This document shows, piece by piece, positions 16,968-26,160 of a DNA stretch of 64,000 nucleotides. Made by a program: the position numbers and the translations under genes. The stretch spans positions 496,001 to 560,000 of the forward strand of contig NZ_CP024628.1 of assembly GCF_024449095.1 (NCBI RefSeq). Reading direction: 5' to 3'. How positions within the stretch are numbered: the first letter of the stretch is position 1; each line of letters begins with the position of its first letter. This stretch comes from Vibrio coralliilyticus. GTDB lineage: Bacteria > Pseudomonadota > Gammaproteobacteria > Enterobacterales > Vibrionaceae. A model generated the notes under the pieces. It searched no databases. It was given only the letters and a program-made list of their open reading frames with translations, and was not told where the DNA came from.

Positions 16968-18149
16968 ATGAAAAACGCCCTAAGCACAGTGGCACTAGGT
17001 ACTCTAGTTGCTCTTGGCTCATTTGGTGCAAATGCTGCTATCGAAGAAGGTCAATTAACTATCTGGATCAACGGCGATAAAGGTTACAACGGACTTGCTG
17101 AAGTAGGTAAACAGTTTGAAGAAGATACGGGTATCAAAGTCACCGTTGCTCACCCTGATGCACTTCAAGATAAGTTCCCTCAAACTGCAGCGACCGGTGA
17201 TGGTCCTGATATTGTGTTCTGGGCTCACGACCGTTTTGGTGGTTACGCTGAAGCAGGTCTTCTAAGTGAAATCAAACCGTCTAAAGAAATCAAAGAAGGT
17301 ATCGTAGACTTTGCATGGGATGCGGTTAAATACAATGGCAAAATCATCGGTTACCCAGTCGCGGTTGAATCTCTGTCTCTTATCTACAACAAAGACCTAG
17401 TGCCAAACCCACCTAAGAGCTGGGAAGAAGTTGAAGCACTCGACACCAAGCTGAAGAAAGAAGGCAAGTCTGCCATCATGTGGAACCTGAAAGAACCGTA
17501 CTTCACATGGCCACTAATGGCGGCTGACGGTGGTTACGCGTTCAAATACGGTGCTGAAGGTTACGACATCAAAGATGCGGGTATCGCGAACGATGGCGTA
17601 AAAGACGCAATGAGTTTCGTAAAAGGTCTGGTAGACAAGGGTGTGATCTCTTCTGATATGGATTACTCTGTTTCTGAATCTTCGTTCAACCAAGGCAAAA
17701 CAGCGATGACCATCAACGGCCCATGGGCTTGGGGCAACATCGAGAAATCTGGTATCAACTATGGTGTAACCACTCTGCCTAAATTTAATGGCCAATCTTC
17801 TAAACCATTCGTTGGTGTTTTGACTGCAGGTATCAGCACTGCGTCGCCAAACAAAGACCTAGCGGTTGAATTCATTGAAAACTACCTGCTGACAAACGAT
17901 GGTCTGCGTAAAGTGAACAATGACAAGCCGCTTGGTGCTGTTGCTCTAAACTCTTTCCAGCGTGAGCTAGACGCAGACAAGCGTATTGCAGCGACAATGG
18001 ACAACGCGATGAATGGTGAAATCATGCCAAACATCCCACAAATGAACGCGTTCTGGGGCAGTGCTAAGAACGCTATCATCAACATCGTTGATGGTCGTCA
18101 GTCTGTAGATGCAGCACTGGCTGACGCAGAAAAACAAATGACAAAATAA
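16968..18149 (+). CDS. malE: Periplasmic maltose/maltodextrin-binding protein MalE
   Basis: A 393-residue solute-binding protein. The start at 16968 has AAGGA seven bases upstream. The signal peptide ends GANA before [20 protein letters not shown], very close to the mature N-terminus of E. coli MalE. Further MBP hallmarks include [16 protein letters not shown] and [16 protein letters not shown]. It captures maltodextrins and docks on MalFG. A hairpin separates it from malF, giving excess MalE over the membrane subunits. Confidence 0.96.
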   Translation: MKNALSTVALGTLVALGSFGANAAIEEGQLTIWINGDKGYNGLAEVGKQFEEDTGIKVTVAHPDALQDKFPQTAATGDGPDIVFWAHDRFGGYAEAGLLSEIKPSKEIKEGIVDFAWDAVKYNGKIIGYPVAVESLSLIYNKDLVPNPPKSWEEVEALDTKLKKEGKSAIMWNLKEPYFTWPLMAADGGYAFKYGAEGYDIKDAGIANDGVKDAMSFVKGLVDKGVISSDMDYSVSESSFNQGKTAMTINGPWAWGNIEKSGINYGVTTLPKFNGQSSKPFVGVLTAGISTASPNKDLAVEFIENYLLTNDGLRKVNNDKPLGAVALNSFQRELDADKRIAATMDNAMNGEIMPNIPQMNAFWGSAKNAIINIVDGRQSVDAALADAEKQMTK

Positions 18150-18163
18150 TTGTCGACCTTTTT

Positions 18164-18185
18164 AAGGAGGGGGTAACCCCTCCTT
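18164..18185 (+). terminator. malE-malF intergenic hairpin (attenuator)
   Basis: The perfect nine-base stem AAGGAGGGG / CCCCTCCTT with a four-base loop is followed by a T-rich stretch. It lies between malE and malF, where partial termination or RNA protection would keep MalE levels above MalF and MalG. Confidence 0.6.
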
Positions 18186-18221
18186 CATTTCTTTGTTTTA
18201 TTATCGCTAGCAGGTTCTTTT

Positions 18222-19793
18222 ATGCAGTCAGTTCAAGGTACAGATGCTATGACATCACCAACAACGAGCTTGCCTTCAAGTAAAAATGTATTCATAAAGT
18301 GGGCGCTTCTTGGCTCAGTCGGTATTCTTAATGGCTACGCGACGATTCTAATGTATTCACGGGGTGAGATTGCGTTCGCACTTCTTACTCTTATCGTAAC
18401 CGCACTCGCTCTTTATATTTTTGGTAGTAAAAAGACTTACGCGCATCGCTATATCTATCCAGGTATCGCAGGCATGATCTTATTCATTCTGTTCCCATTG
18501 GCGTATACGGTTGGTCTTGCTTTCACGAACTACAGTGCGAAAAATCAGCTTTCTTTTGAACGTGCTCAGTCTGTTTTGCTTGATCGTACTTATCAGAGTG
18601 GTGATAGCTACCCGTTTTCTCTGATCAAGACAGAGAATGGTCACCGCATCTCTGTGAAGAAAGGCGACCAACTGCTGGCAACGGAAGAATTTAACCTCGC
18701 TACGTTGTCGGGTGATATGTCGTTGTCTCCTGTTGAGCAGGTAGAGGGTGAAAAAGAAAAAATTAAAGCCATCATCAAGAACAAATCTGTTCTTGGCGCT
18801 GTAGACCTACACATGCCGTCAGGCGAAGACATCCGCATGAGCGGTCTGCGCAAGTTTGCGGCAGTTGTCCCGCTCTACACGTTGCAGGAAGATGGAGAAA
18901 CGCTCTACAACAATGAAACGCAAGAGAACCTACGTCCTAACAATGAAGTCGGCTTTTACCAACCCGTTGATGAAAATGGTCAATTTGTAGGTTCAACTGT
19001 CTCACCAGGTTTTATTGTAACGATTGGTACTGATAATTTTGAGCGCGTCTGGAAAGACGATGGCATTAAAGAGCCTTTCATTAGCATCTTCATTTGGACG
19101 ATTGTGTTTTCAGCGGTCAGTGTTGCTCTAACGGTTCTGATTGGTTTGGTTCTGGCAAGCGTAGTTCAATGGGAAGAGCTGAAAGGGCGAGCAATTTATC
19201 GTGTACTGCTGATTCTGCCTTATGCTGTTCCTGCCTTTATCTCGATTCTTATTTTCAAAGGTTTGTTCAACCAGAGCTTTGGTGAAGTGAACATGGTTTT
19301 GGAGGCGATGTTTGGCATCAGCCCAACGTGGTTCTCTGACCCGTTCTTGGCAAAACTGATGATCATCATCGTGAACACTTGGTTAGGCTTCCCTTACATG
19401 ATGATTCTGTGTATGGGTCTCTTGAAAGCGATTCCTGATGACCTTTATGAGGCGTCTGCTATCGATGGTGCGAACTTTATCGACAACTTCCGTCGTATCA
19501 CGCTACCACTGATGATTAAACCATTGACGCCACTACTTATTGCTAGCTTTGCGTTTAACTTCAATAACTTTGTATTGATTCAGCTTCTGACTCAAGGCGG
19601 GCCGAACATGATTGGTACGTCGGAGCCTGCTGGCTATACCGATCTATTGGTTAACTACACTTACCGCATCGCATTTGAAGGTGCAGGCGGTCAGGACTTT
19701 GGTTTAGCGAGTGCAATCGCAACGCTTATCTTCTTGTTGGTTGGCGCACTAGCGCTATTGAACCTACGTGTAACAAAAGTGGCTCAGGATTAA
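18222..19793 (+). CDS. malF: Maltose importer permease MalF
   Basis: A 523-residue inner-membrane protein with about eight segments and the large periplasmic P2 loop characteristic of MalF (roughly residues 100-270). The cytoplasmic EAA loop is seen as [21 protein letters not shown]. It forms the translocation path with MalG and carries the sugar-binding site. A second in-frame ATG lies 27 bases downstream, so the start is uncertain by nine codons. Confidence 0.95.
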   Translation: MQSVQGTDAMTSPTTSLPSSKNVFIKWALLGSVGILNGYATILMYSRGEIAFALLTLIVTALALYIFGSKKTYAHRYIYPGIAGMILFILFPLAYTVGLAFTNYSAKNQLSFERAQSVLLDRTYQSGDSYPFSLIKTENGHRISVKKGDQLLATEEFNLATLSGDMSLSPVEQVEGEKEKIKAIIKNKSVLGAVDLHMPSGEDIRMSGLRKFAAVVPLYTLQEDGETLYNNETQENLRPNNEVGFYQPVDENGQFVGSTVSPGFIVTIGTDNFERVWKDDGIKEPFISIFIWTIVFSAVSVALTVLIGLVLASVVQWEELKGRAIYRVLLILPYAVPAFISILIFKGLFNQSFGEVNMVLEAMFGISPTWFSDPFLAKLMIIIVNTWLGFPYMMILCMGLLKAIPDDLYEASAIDGANFIDNFRRITLPLMIKPLTPLLIASFAFNFNNFVLIQLLTQGGPNMIGTSEPAGYTDLLVNYTYRIAFEGAGGQDFGLASAIATLIFLLVGALALLNLRVTKVAQD

Positions 19794-19804
19794 GGAGAAA
19801 TATA

Positions 19805-20695
19805 ATGGCAATGGTACAAGGCAAGTCATTAAAATACCGTGTTTGGGCTACTCATATTGCAATGTGGGCGTTTCTAGGACTGATCATCTTCCCATTGTTG
19901 ATGATCATCGCGATTTCCTTCCGTGAGGGTAACTTCGCAACCGGCAGTATTATTCCTGAGAATCCATCGCTGGAGCACTGGAAGTTAGCATTAGGTTTCT
20001 CTGTGACGAATGCGGATGGTTCGGTGACCCCACCTCCATTCCCGGTTCTGACATGGTTATGGAACTCAGTTAAAGTGGCTGGCATCAGCTCGATTCTTAT
20101 TGTGTCGCTTTCGACAACTTCTGCTTATGCGTTTGCACGTATGAAGTTCAAGGGTAAAAACACCATCCTTAAAGCGATGATGATTTTTCAGATGTTCCCA
20201 GCCGTACTAGCCCTAGTAGCGATTTATGCTCTATTCGACAAGCTAGGTCAGTATATTCCATTCTTAGGACTCAATACGCACGGCGGCTTAATTTTCTCTT
20301 ACTTAGGTGGTATCGCACTGCACGTATGGACGATAAAAGGTTACTTCGAAACCATTGATAACTCTCTAGAAGAAGCGGCAGCATTGGATGGTGCAACCCC
20401 ATGGCAAGCGTTCCGATTGGTACTATTACCCTTGTCGGTGCCGATTCTTGCAGTGGTGTTTATTTTGTCATTCATTATGGTAGTGGGTGAAGTTCCAGTG
20501 GCATCTTTGCTACTTTCTGATGTAGACTCATACACATTAGCGGTTGGTATGCAGCAGTATCTGTACCCTCAGAACTATTTGTGGGGAGATTTCGCAGCAG
20601 CAGCAGTATTATCTGCACTACCAATTACTGTCGTATTCTTACTTGCGCAGCGCTGGTTGGTCGGAGGATTAACCGCCGGTGGTGTGAAAGGCTAA
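19805..20695 (+). CDS. malG: Maltose importer permease MalG
   Basis: A 296-residue permease with six membrane segments. The EAA loop [23 protein letters not shown] couples it to MalK. The N-terminus [12 protein letters not shown] matches the start of E. coli MalG, and AAGGAG lies upstream. It follows malF by eleven bases. Its 3' region runs into a candidate sRNA. Confidence 0.95.
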   Translation: MAMVQGKSLKYRVWATHIAMWAFLGLIIFPLLMIIAISFREGNFATGSIIPENPSLEHWKLALGFSVTNADGSVTPPPFPVLTWLWNSVKVAGISSILIVSLSTTSAYAFARMKFKGKNTILKAMMIFQMFPAVLALVAIYALFDKLGQYIPFLGLNTHGGLIFSYLGGIALHVWTIKGYFETIDNSLEEAAALDGATPWQAFRLVLLPLSVPILAVVFILSFIMVVGEVPVASLLLSDVDSYTLAVGMQQYLYPQNYLWGDFAAAAVLSALPITVVFLLAQRWLVGGLTAGGVKG

Positions 20696-20699
20696 TAAG

Positions 20700-20886
20700 A
20701 AAGATAAGGGCGACTGCGAGGTCGCCCATTTTGTTTCTCGACTTAACACTTTTGGTTTGGCCGCCGATCAGTTAAGAAGGGAGCAAAACTGGCGTTACGC
20801 ATAGCTGGCTGTTAGCTTAGATTCCTTACTATTTCACTACTAACAGTTTTTGTAACCAAGACCCGAGTTTACTCGGGTTTTTTTAT
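20700..20886 (+). ncRNA. micX: Candidate MicX-type sRNA from the malG 3' UTR
   Basis: Downstream of malG there are two intrinsic-terminator-like hairpins on the same strand, with about 130 gene-free bases between them. The first is GGGCGAC / GTCGCCC at 20708-20727 with a T-rich tail. The second is ACCCGAGT / ACTCGGGT at 20861-20878 followed by a long T-run. In V. cholerae the Hfq-bound, RNase E-processed sRNA MicX comes from the 3' end of the malG gene, so position and strand agree. Its 5' end cannot be set here, and sequence identity to MicX was not checked. Confidence 0.55.
20861..20886 (+). terminator. Strong intrinsic terminator closing the malG 3' UTR
   Basis: A GC-rich stem CCCGAG / CTCGGG is followed by seven to eight T residues, far from any stop codon. 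This is the expected 3' end of an Hfq-dependent RNA. Confidence 0.85.
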
Positions 20887-21226
20887 ATCTTTTCACTACG
20901 TATTCATTCGGCAACAGTCTTACTTATCGTTTAATTTAAATGAAATGTAGTTACTTACAGAAATAGTATGTCAGTGGCGTGCCACTGGTTCTTAAAGGGA
21001 AAACGGGGCCCATTCTCTGCTTAATTACATACAGAAATGAAATAAAAAGTGACCTTTATTTTGAGTAGTGAATAAAAAAGTAGAAAATTTACGAAAATAT
21101 TCTGCGTGTTTTATTGATAAGCAAAGCTCTATTATCAGTTCTGTTTCGAAACCCAATGGTAGGGAAAACATTGGCTACATAGGGAAGTGTCAATCTGAAA
21201 GTTCAATAAGATAGGCAGTAGATACA
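20887..21226. other. Intergenic region before the outer-membrane barrel gene
   Basis: An AT-rich spacer of 340 bases that should contain the promoter of the following gene. A similar short segment (TTACATACAGAAATGA and ACTTACAGAAATAGT) occurs twice, at about 20952 and 21024. No convincing small gene is seen. Confidence 0.5.
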
Positions 21227-21817
21227 ATGTTAAAAAAATCAATTTTAGTGATCGCACTTGCGGGAATATGTTCGGTTGCAAACGCAAACCCTTATCTTGG
21301 TGTGGCAGTAGGTCAAGCTAAGTTTAAAGACACTTACTCTTCTTACAACACCACTCTATTTGGAAACGGCTCATACAAGTTAGACTTGGAAGATGATGAC
21401 AGCACGGCAGCGAAGCTATTTGTTGGTTATCAGTTCAATGATTATTTCGCGATAGAAGGCTCACTTGGTGGCTATGATGCTATCGATGGCTCTTATGTGT
21501 CTATTGGTGATATGACGTTTTTGGCAACACAAGCTAAAGGTATTCTGCCAATTGGTGATCGATTCAATCTATTTGTGAAAGGGGGGATCGCTTACTTTGG
21601 TGCTGAGTTCAAAACGAGCTATGCTACAGTTTCTGATGAGGCTATCACAGGAATGTATGGTGCAGGCGCTGAGTTTGCAATCTCTAAAAATATCAAGCTG
21701 AGTGCTGAGCTTGATTACATTAGGCCTGAGCTTGAGGTAGTTAAAATTGGTAACGAAACCTTGAGTGTAGAGTCAGATATTACCACTCTGTCACTAGGTT
21801 TAAGTTATCACTTCTAG
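21227..21817 (+). CDS. Small OmpA-like outer-membrane beta-barrel protein
   Basis: A 196-residue protein with a signal peptide (ILVIALAGICSVANA) followed by NPYLGVAVGQAKF. It has alternating amphipathic strands, FVGYQFNDYFAIEGSLGGYD in the second strand pair, and a C-terminal LSLGLSYHF ending in Phe, as needed for BAM-mediated insertion. The layout fits an eight-stranded OmpA/OmpW-type barrel without a peptidoglycan-binding domain. Its role is unknown. A terminator separates it from the SgrR-like gene. Confidence 0.8.
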   Translation: MLKKSILVIALAGICSVANANPYLGVAVGQAKFKDTYSSYNTTLFGNGSYKLDLEDDDSTAAKLFVGYQFNDYFAIEGSLGGYDAIDGSYVSIGDMTFLATQAKGILPIGDRFNLFVKGGIAYFGAEFKTSYATVSDEAITGMYGAGAEFAISKNIKLSAELDYIRPELEVVKIGNETLSVESDITTLSLGLSYHF

Positions 21818-21827
21818 CCATGAAACG

Positions 21828-21853
21828 AAGGAGCTCTATTTTTAGAGCTCCTT
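21828..21853 (+). terminator. Terminator after the barrel gene
   Basis: A perfect eleven-base stem AAGGAGCTCTA / TAGAGCTCCTT with a TTTT loop lies 11 bases after the stop codon. Confidence 0.75.
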
Positions 21854-21892
21854 ATGTCTTCTTAAACAGGGGCGTTGAATTCTGGAGTATTC

Positions 21893-23545
21893 GTGAACGA
21901 TGTGAATATAAGATACCTTGAGTTGCTACTTAAAAAGTACCAGCTTAATCAGGTTTACTCAGTTGGTCTTGGTGAACTTGAGACTGTGCTTTGTACCTCA
22001 AGACGCAATGTTTCAACCGTTATGGGTAAGTTAGCGAATATTGGCTGGGTGTATTGGCAGCCTGCAGTAGGGCGTGGCAAGAGCAGTAAACTTAAGGTAA
22101 AAAAATCGCTCCAACAAGTTCTCTCCATTGTTTTTCTTTATGAACTCGAACAAGCGCAGTCTAAAGTCATTACGAAATTGCTTGAAAGTTATGGATTAGT
22201 TGCGATTCGAGCACTCAGTGTCGCTGCTGAAGAGTTTAACGAGAGAAACGAGCAAGTTAACTCAGTATTTATTTCCTCCTATCCTTGGGTCAATACCATT
22301 GACCCAGCCCAAACTTATCGCGCCTCAGAGTTGCAAGTCATAAAAAGTGTTTACGATGTTTTGATAAGGCAAGACCAAGACGGCAGCCTAATGCCTGGGT
22401 TAGCCCATCATTGGGAACAGAATGACAATGTGATCAGTTTGTGGCTTAGACCATTGATTTACCGACATGATGGTGAGTTGCTTGCAATAGAGGATGTGGT
22501 TTGGAGCTTGGAGCGCCTACGTGATTACTCTGGCCCGGTTCGAGATCTGGTGAGTGGTATTGAAACAATAGATATTACTGCCTCCGATAAAGTCGAGATT
22601 ACACTGAACTTTCCCAATAAATTATTTATTTACGCTTTGGCAATGCCCTACGCGTCTATTATTTGTCGAGATCAACTATGTTTCGGTAATGGTTATACCT
22701 GTCATGTCGGAACCGGTCCGTATAAGGTTGATAGATGGAATGAAGAAAGCCTTTCTCTCAAAGCTCACAATGATTATTACGCTGCACGGGCTTTGATAGA
22801 AAAGGTGACGCTGTCTCACAACACAGAGATCATTGAAAATGCGCTTAGCTTTAATCAGGAAGTGGGCGAAGTTGAAGTAGAATCAATCAATGCCTTCTCT
22901 TATCTCACCTATCATGAGCGCGCCGACAGTGAGATAAGCCCAGCTACTTGGGATGCGTTAGCTAACTACATTGCCCAAAGTAAATACGATTATGATGAAG
23001 ATAACGCTGTTGAGGGGGTAGACCTCCAACAATTATCGGAAAATATGTTGCCGGTTGAACCTCCAAAACTTAAAGGTCGAGTGGTGATTGCAGAGCCTAT
23101 TTGGACCATTCCTAGTTTAATTCGTAATGCAAAATGGTTACATAGACTGATCCGTTCAACGGGGCTAGAACTTGACGTTCATATTGTCGAAGACATTAGT
23201 CATCCTGAGGCAGCCACGGCACATGCTGATCTGATGTTGATCGAAGAGATAGTCGAGGCGCCTCTTGAATACGGTCTATTTGAATGGCTATCTATCTCGA
23301 CGGGACTACGTTTTGCATTAAATGAACGGGACATGGAAGATCATCAACAGAGAATTCGTCAAGCAGTGAGTGCACACGTGCCTCTTGTCGAGTTACAGAA
23401 AATAGAGCAAGAGCTATATGAGAGTAAACGTTGTGTAGCGCTTTTTTGTGGGAAAGAGGAAGTAACGAAAGTGCAGCAAGTTCGTGGCGTGCAAATTAGG
23501 CCAACAGGGTATAGCGATTTTTACAAACTCTGGATTTCTAAATAG
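21893..23545 (+). CDS. SgrR-family transcriptional regulator
   Basis: A 550-residue regulator with an N-terminal winged-helix domain (GELETVLCTSRRNVSTVMGKL, then GWVYWQPAVGRGKSS). A long C-terminal domain related to family 5 oligopeptide-binding proteins follows, with PGLAHHWEQ and GTGPYKVDRW. The start is GTG at 21893, with TGGAG five bases upstream. E. coli SgrR senses sugar-phosphate stress and activates the sRNA SgrS and an adjacent exporter. No SgrS fits in the 75-base spacer upstream, so this member probably controls something else. Confidence 0.85.
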   Translation: MNDVNIRYLELLLKKYQLNQVYSVGLGELETVLCTSRRNVSTVMGKLANIGWVYWQPAVGRGKSSKLKVKKSLQQVLSIVFLYELEQAQSKVITKLLESYGLVAIRALSVAAEEFNERNEQVNSVFISSYPWVNTIDPAQTYRASELQVIKSVYDVLIRQDQDGSLMPGLAHHWEQNDNVISLWLRPLIYRHDGELLAIEDVVWSLERLRDYSGPVRDLVSGIETIDITASDKVEITLNFPNKLFIYALAMPYASIICRDQLCFGNGYTCHVGTGPYKVDRWNEESLSLKAHNDYYAARALIEKVTLSHNTEIIENALSFNQEVGEVEVESINAFSYLTYHERADSEISPATWDALANYIAQSKYDYDEDNAVEGVDLQQLSENMLPVEPPKLKGRVVIAEPIWTIPSLIRNAKWLHRLIRSTGLELDVHIVEDISHPEAATAHADLMLIEEIVEAPLEYGLFEWLSISTGLRFALNERDMEDHQQRIRQAVSAHVPLVELQKIEQELYESKRCVALFCGKEEVTKVQQVRGVQIRPTGYSDFYKLWISK

Positions 23546-23560
23546 TCAGTGTCGTTTGGG

Positions 23561-23806
23561 TTAAAATTCGCGATTAGAAGGCGCGCAGCCTAAATACTGG
23601 AGTAGCACGTAAATACTTTCCTGAGAAAGAGCAACCCTACGAAATAGATCAGCGAAGGTATCATCACCGCCAAAACAGGTTTGGATGTAATGATTAATCT
23701 CATCATCGGCATAGCCCTCCACATACATCGTACGAACCCATTGGTACTCTACGGCTTTGGGGTTGGCCAGTGTGGTTTCGCTGAGAGTGGTGTGGCTAAG
23801 GTTCAA
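23561..23806 (-). CDS. Hypothetical 81-residue protein
   Basis: A small acidic protein with no signal peptide. Aromatic and acidic residues are spread through EYQWVRTMYVEGYADDEINHYIQ. The start is TTG at 23806, with AAGGAAGG about nine bases upstream; no ATG start exists in this frame upstream. It converges on the SgrR-like gene with a 15-base gap. I do not recognise the family. Codon use and the ribosome site suggest it is real. Confidence 0.55.
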   Translation of the reverse strand: MNLSHTTLSETTLANPKAVEYQWVRTMYVEGYADDEINHYIQTCFGGDDTFADLFRRVALSQESIYVLLQYLGCAPSNREF

Positions 23807-23913
23807 ACCGTGTCCTTCCTTCTAACTAATCGATTGCGGATTTAATCAAATTAAGATGAAGGAAAAATGACAGAGAGGTTGCGTTTGCTCAAAACTGACT
23901 AATAAAGTTGAAA

Positions 23914-23935
23914 AAAGAGGCTTTTCAGCCTCTTT
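23914..23935. terminator. Terminator hairpin after the thioesterase gene
   Basis: The perfect eight-base stem AAAGAGGC / GCCTCTTT with a six-base loop is flanked by an A-run, giving a T-run on the minus strand for the thioesterase transcript. Confidence 0.75.
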
Positions 23936-23949
23936 GTAGGACATAGTGA

Positions 23950-24435
23950 CTATTTCAAATACTTTACATGTGCTTCCATTTCTTCGCCTATTTGTTTACG
24001 CATGTTCATCAAACGAATCGCTGAGTCTCTTAACTCAATATCTTCTTTGGTTTCTGGAATCCATTCAGGGACTGGAGAAGGCTTACCTTCTCCATCTACC
24101 GCAACCATAATGACAATACAATGCGTTGTTAGGCGGTTTTTTAGCTCTTTCGGGTCACTGGCTTGAACGTCAATGGCAATGTGCATGGACGTTTTTCCCG
24201 TGTATATCACTTTTGCACTTACCTCAACGAGGTTGCCAACGTGTATCGGCGCTACAAATCGGATGCCACCAGCGTAAGCTGTGATACAGTATTGGCCACT
24301 CCATGCAGCAGCATTGGCATACGCTGCTAAGTCAATCCATTTCATGACAGCGCCACCATGGACTTTGCCACCAAAATTGACATCTCCGGGCTCAGCTAGA
24401 AAGCGTAGTGTTATATCGCGTTGGCCATTACTCAT
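23950..24435 (-). CDS. Acyl-CoA thioesterase (hot-dog, YciA/BACH type)
   Basis: A 161-residue single hot-dog-fold protein that should hydrolyse acyl-CoA to free acid and CoA in the cytoplasm. The catalytic block PGDVNFGGKVHGGAVMKWID holds the Asn and Asp pair of this class, and GGIRFVAPIHVGNLVEV follows as in YciA and mammalian BACH. The C-terminus is helical and charged. Chain-length preference cannot be read. It stands alone between two terminators. Confidence 0.87.
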   Translation of the reverse strand: MSNGQRDITLRFLAEPGDVNFGGKVHGGAVMKWIDLAAYANAAAWSGQYCITAYAGGIRFVAPIHVGNLVEVSAKVIYTGKTSMHIAIDVQASDPKELKNRLTTHCIVIMVAVDGEGKPSPVPEWIPETKEDIELRDSAIRLMNMRKQIGEEMEAHVKYLK

Positions 24436-24581
24436 CTGTCAATCCTTCGTTTTTATGTGTTTGTTAAAACTATTAACAAACACTTCAATAAACTGCAATC
24501 AATAATTCCAGCTTAGTCGAAAAATGGCTTTAGCCCCAGAAACAGAAGCAGCCAGAACAGAGGCGGAAGAAGCAGATAGGA

Positions 24582-25754
24582 TCAGGTACGTGGCGTCATG
24601 ACCGAGTCCATGATTTTCATGCTTTGCTCAAAATAGGGGTTGTACGTTAAACGAGCGTGAATCTTACCGGGTTCGGTATAGCCCCATGCGGAGAACCATA
24701 CTTCTTCACCCTCAGCGCATTTTGCTGCATCTGTTTCCTCTTGACCATTGGAGCAGATAAGATGAGCGCCATTGACTCCGTAGTTGGGATTATCCGGAGA
24801 GAAGAGTAACCCCATATGAGAGCCATTTGAAATTCGCTGTTCTGGCAATATCATACTAAAACGTGTCGAACGAGGGTCATTCAGATCGTGTTCCCCTTGC
24901 CAAACTAAACGATTGTTAGGGTTTGTCATTCGGTGCGAGAACATATCGATAGAATACTGAGTATTGATAACACTATCCCCCTCACTCATAAGCATGAATA
25001 CGGGCTTGTCATAGTTTGCTGACGCGAGTTTTTTTCTGACATCGGAAGAAGTCTGATAGTAGATCGCTGCGGCGTTCATCGGCAAAGAATTGTAACGTAG
25101 GGGGTTATCTTCAGGATCCTGATCTGCCCAGGTAATGAAGTAGCTTGCTAACTCAGCAAATTTGACAGCGGAAGAGCCCGGTTCAAATGCTGGAGAGAAA
25201 AGAAGCACACCATTGATGCTTTTGTCGCTCAACGCTTCAGACGTGACTAAATTAGCACCGGTCGAGTAGCCCCCAACCCAAATAGAATCCGTGTCTTTCT
25301 TAAGCAGTTCGATATGGTGTTTTACAACGCCTTGCCAATCAGCAAGGGTGGATAACTGCAGATCGCCCACTTTGCTAGCATGGCCAGGAAGTAGGACTGT
25401 TCTTACCAAATAGCCTTGTTCTGCGAGGTGGGTGGCGACATCAATGAAAGAGTAGGGAGAGTCACCCAAACCATGAACTAAGAGTACTCCCTGCCCGTTT
25501 GGCTGATTTGGAATATATTCATGCGGCAGGACTTGGTCCAACTCCTGTTGTTGGTCATCGGTCATGAACAAACGGTTGTCCGCTAACCAAGCTTTGGTCT
25601 CTTCTAGGTAGCTTTCAAAACTACTTTGTTGATAGTTTGGTAGTATGTCAGCTTTGTCATAGGCGGGGTCTTTAGAAGGAGTACTGCAGCCAACTAGACC
25701 TGCCGTCACAGCGGCTGCAAAATAAAAGACCAAAGCTGTTTTTTTACGCATCAT
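24582..25754 (-). CDS. Outer-membrane lipoprotein alpha/beta-hydrolase
   Basis: A 390-residue esterase/lipase-type protein. The start at 25754 is chosen because it places a lipoprotein signal (VTAGLVGC) at the N-terminus, with Ser after the Cys favouring the outer membrane. The nucleophile elbow GYSTG, the oxyanion block HGLGDSPYSF and a late NGSHMGLLF with the probable catalytic His are visible. The region PEQRISNGSHMG precedes a Cys-containing insert (LICSNGQEETDAAKC). The substrate is unknown. It starts twenty bases after a small membrane gene, likely one operon. Confidence 0.8.
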   Translation of the reverse strand: MMRKKTALVFYFAAAVTAGLVGCSTPSKDPAYDKADILPNYQQSSFESYLEETKAWLADNRLFMTDDQQQELDQVLPHEYIPNQPNGQGVLLVHGLGDSPYSFIDVATHLAEQGYLVRTVLLPGHASKVGDLQLSTLADWQGVVKHHIELLKKDTDSIWVGGYSTGANLVTSEALSDKSINGVLLFSPAFEPGSSAVKFAELASYFITWADQDPEDNPLRYNSLPMNAAAIYYQTSSDVRKKLASANYDKPVFMLMSEGDSVINTQYSIDMFSHRMTNPNNRLVWQGEHDLNDPRSTRFSMILPEQRISNGSHMGLLFSPDNPNYGVNGAHLICSNGQEETDAAKCAEGEEVWFSAWGYTEPGKIHARLTYNPYFEQSMKIMDSVMTPRT

Positions 25755-25773
25755 GTATTCAAGTTTTTCTCTT

Positions 25774-25986
25774 TTACTTTGATTTTGACACGTCTTCATA
25801 CTCTCCCTCCAACACAGAGCCTTTTGATGGTTGTTGATACGCAGTAGCGTTTTTCTTTATCGCTTTCTCAATTTTTTTGCCGGTAATCAGAGCCACGATT
25901 GTTAGGGGAATCGCGAGGATCAGGCCAAAAATAATGGTAAAGAATCCAATAAACAGCGCAAGTGCGCTCGAAATCATTCTATTCAT
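25774..25986 (-). CDS. Small inner-membrane protein
   Basis: A 70-residue protein with two closely spaced hydrophobic stretches (SALALFIGFFTIIFGLILAIPLTIVALITG), then a basic segment KKIEKAIKK and an acidic tail. It lies just upstream of the lipoprotein hydrolase on the same strand. A family is not recognised. It may be an operon partner of the hydrolase. Confidence 0.65.
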   Translation of the reverse strand: MNRMISSALALFIGFFTIIFGLILAIPLTIVALITGKKIEKAIKKNATAYQQPSKGSVLEGEYEDVSKSK

Positions 25987-26060
25987 AACTCATACCTCTC
26001 TTTTAATACGAATATTAAACGAAAGGAAATGAATCAAAGATGAATAAAACCTGTATCAAC

Positions 26061-26088
26061 AAAAAAGCCGCTTTCGAATGAAAACGGC
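26061..26088 (-). terminator. Terminator of the GAPDH gene
   Basis: On the minus strand an imperfect stem GCCGTTTTC / GAAAGCGGC is followed by TTTTTT, about 70 bases after the GAPDH stop. Confidence 0.65.
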
Positions 26089-26160
26089 AAGTACGGGGGT
26101 GTATCTTTATAGTTGTGTTGTGGAGGTTTACCCCTGAGCGTTTTCAGGGGCGATATTTGG

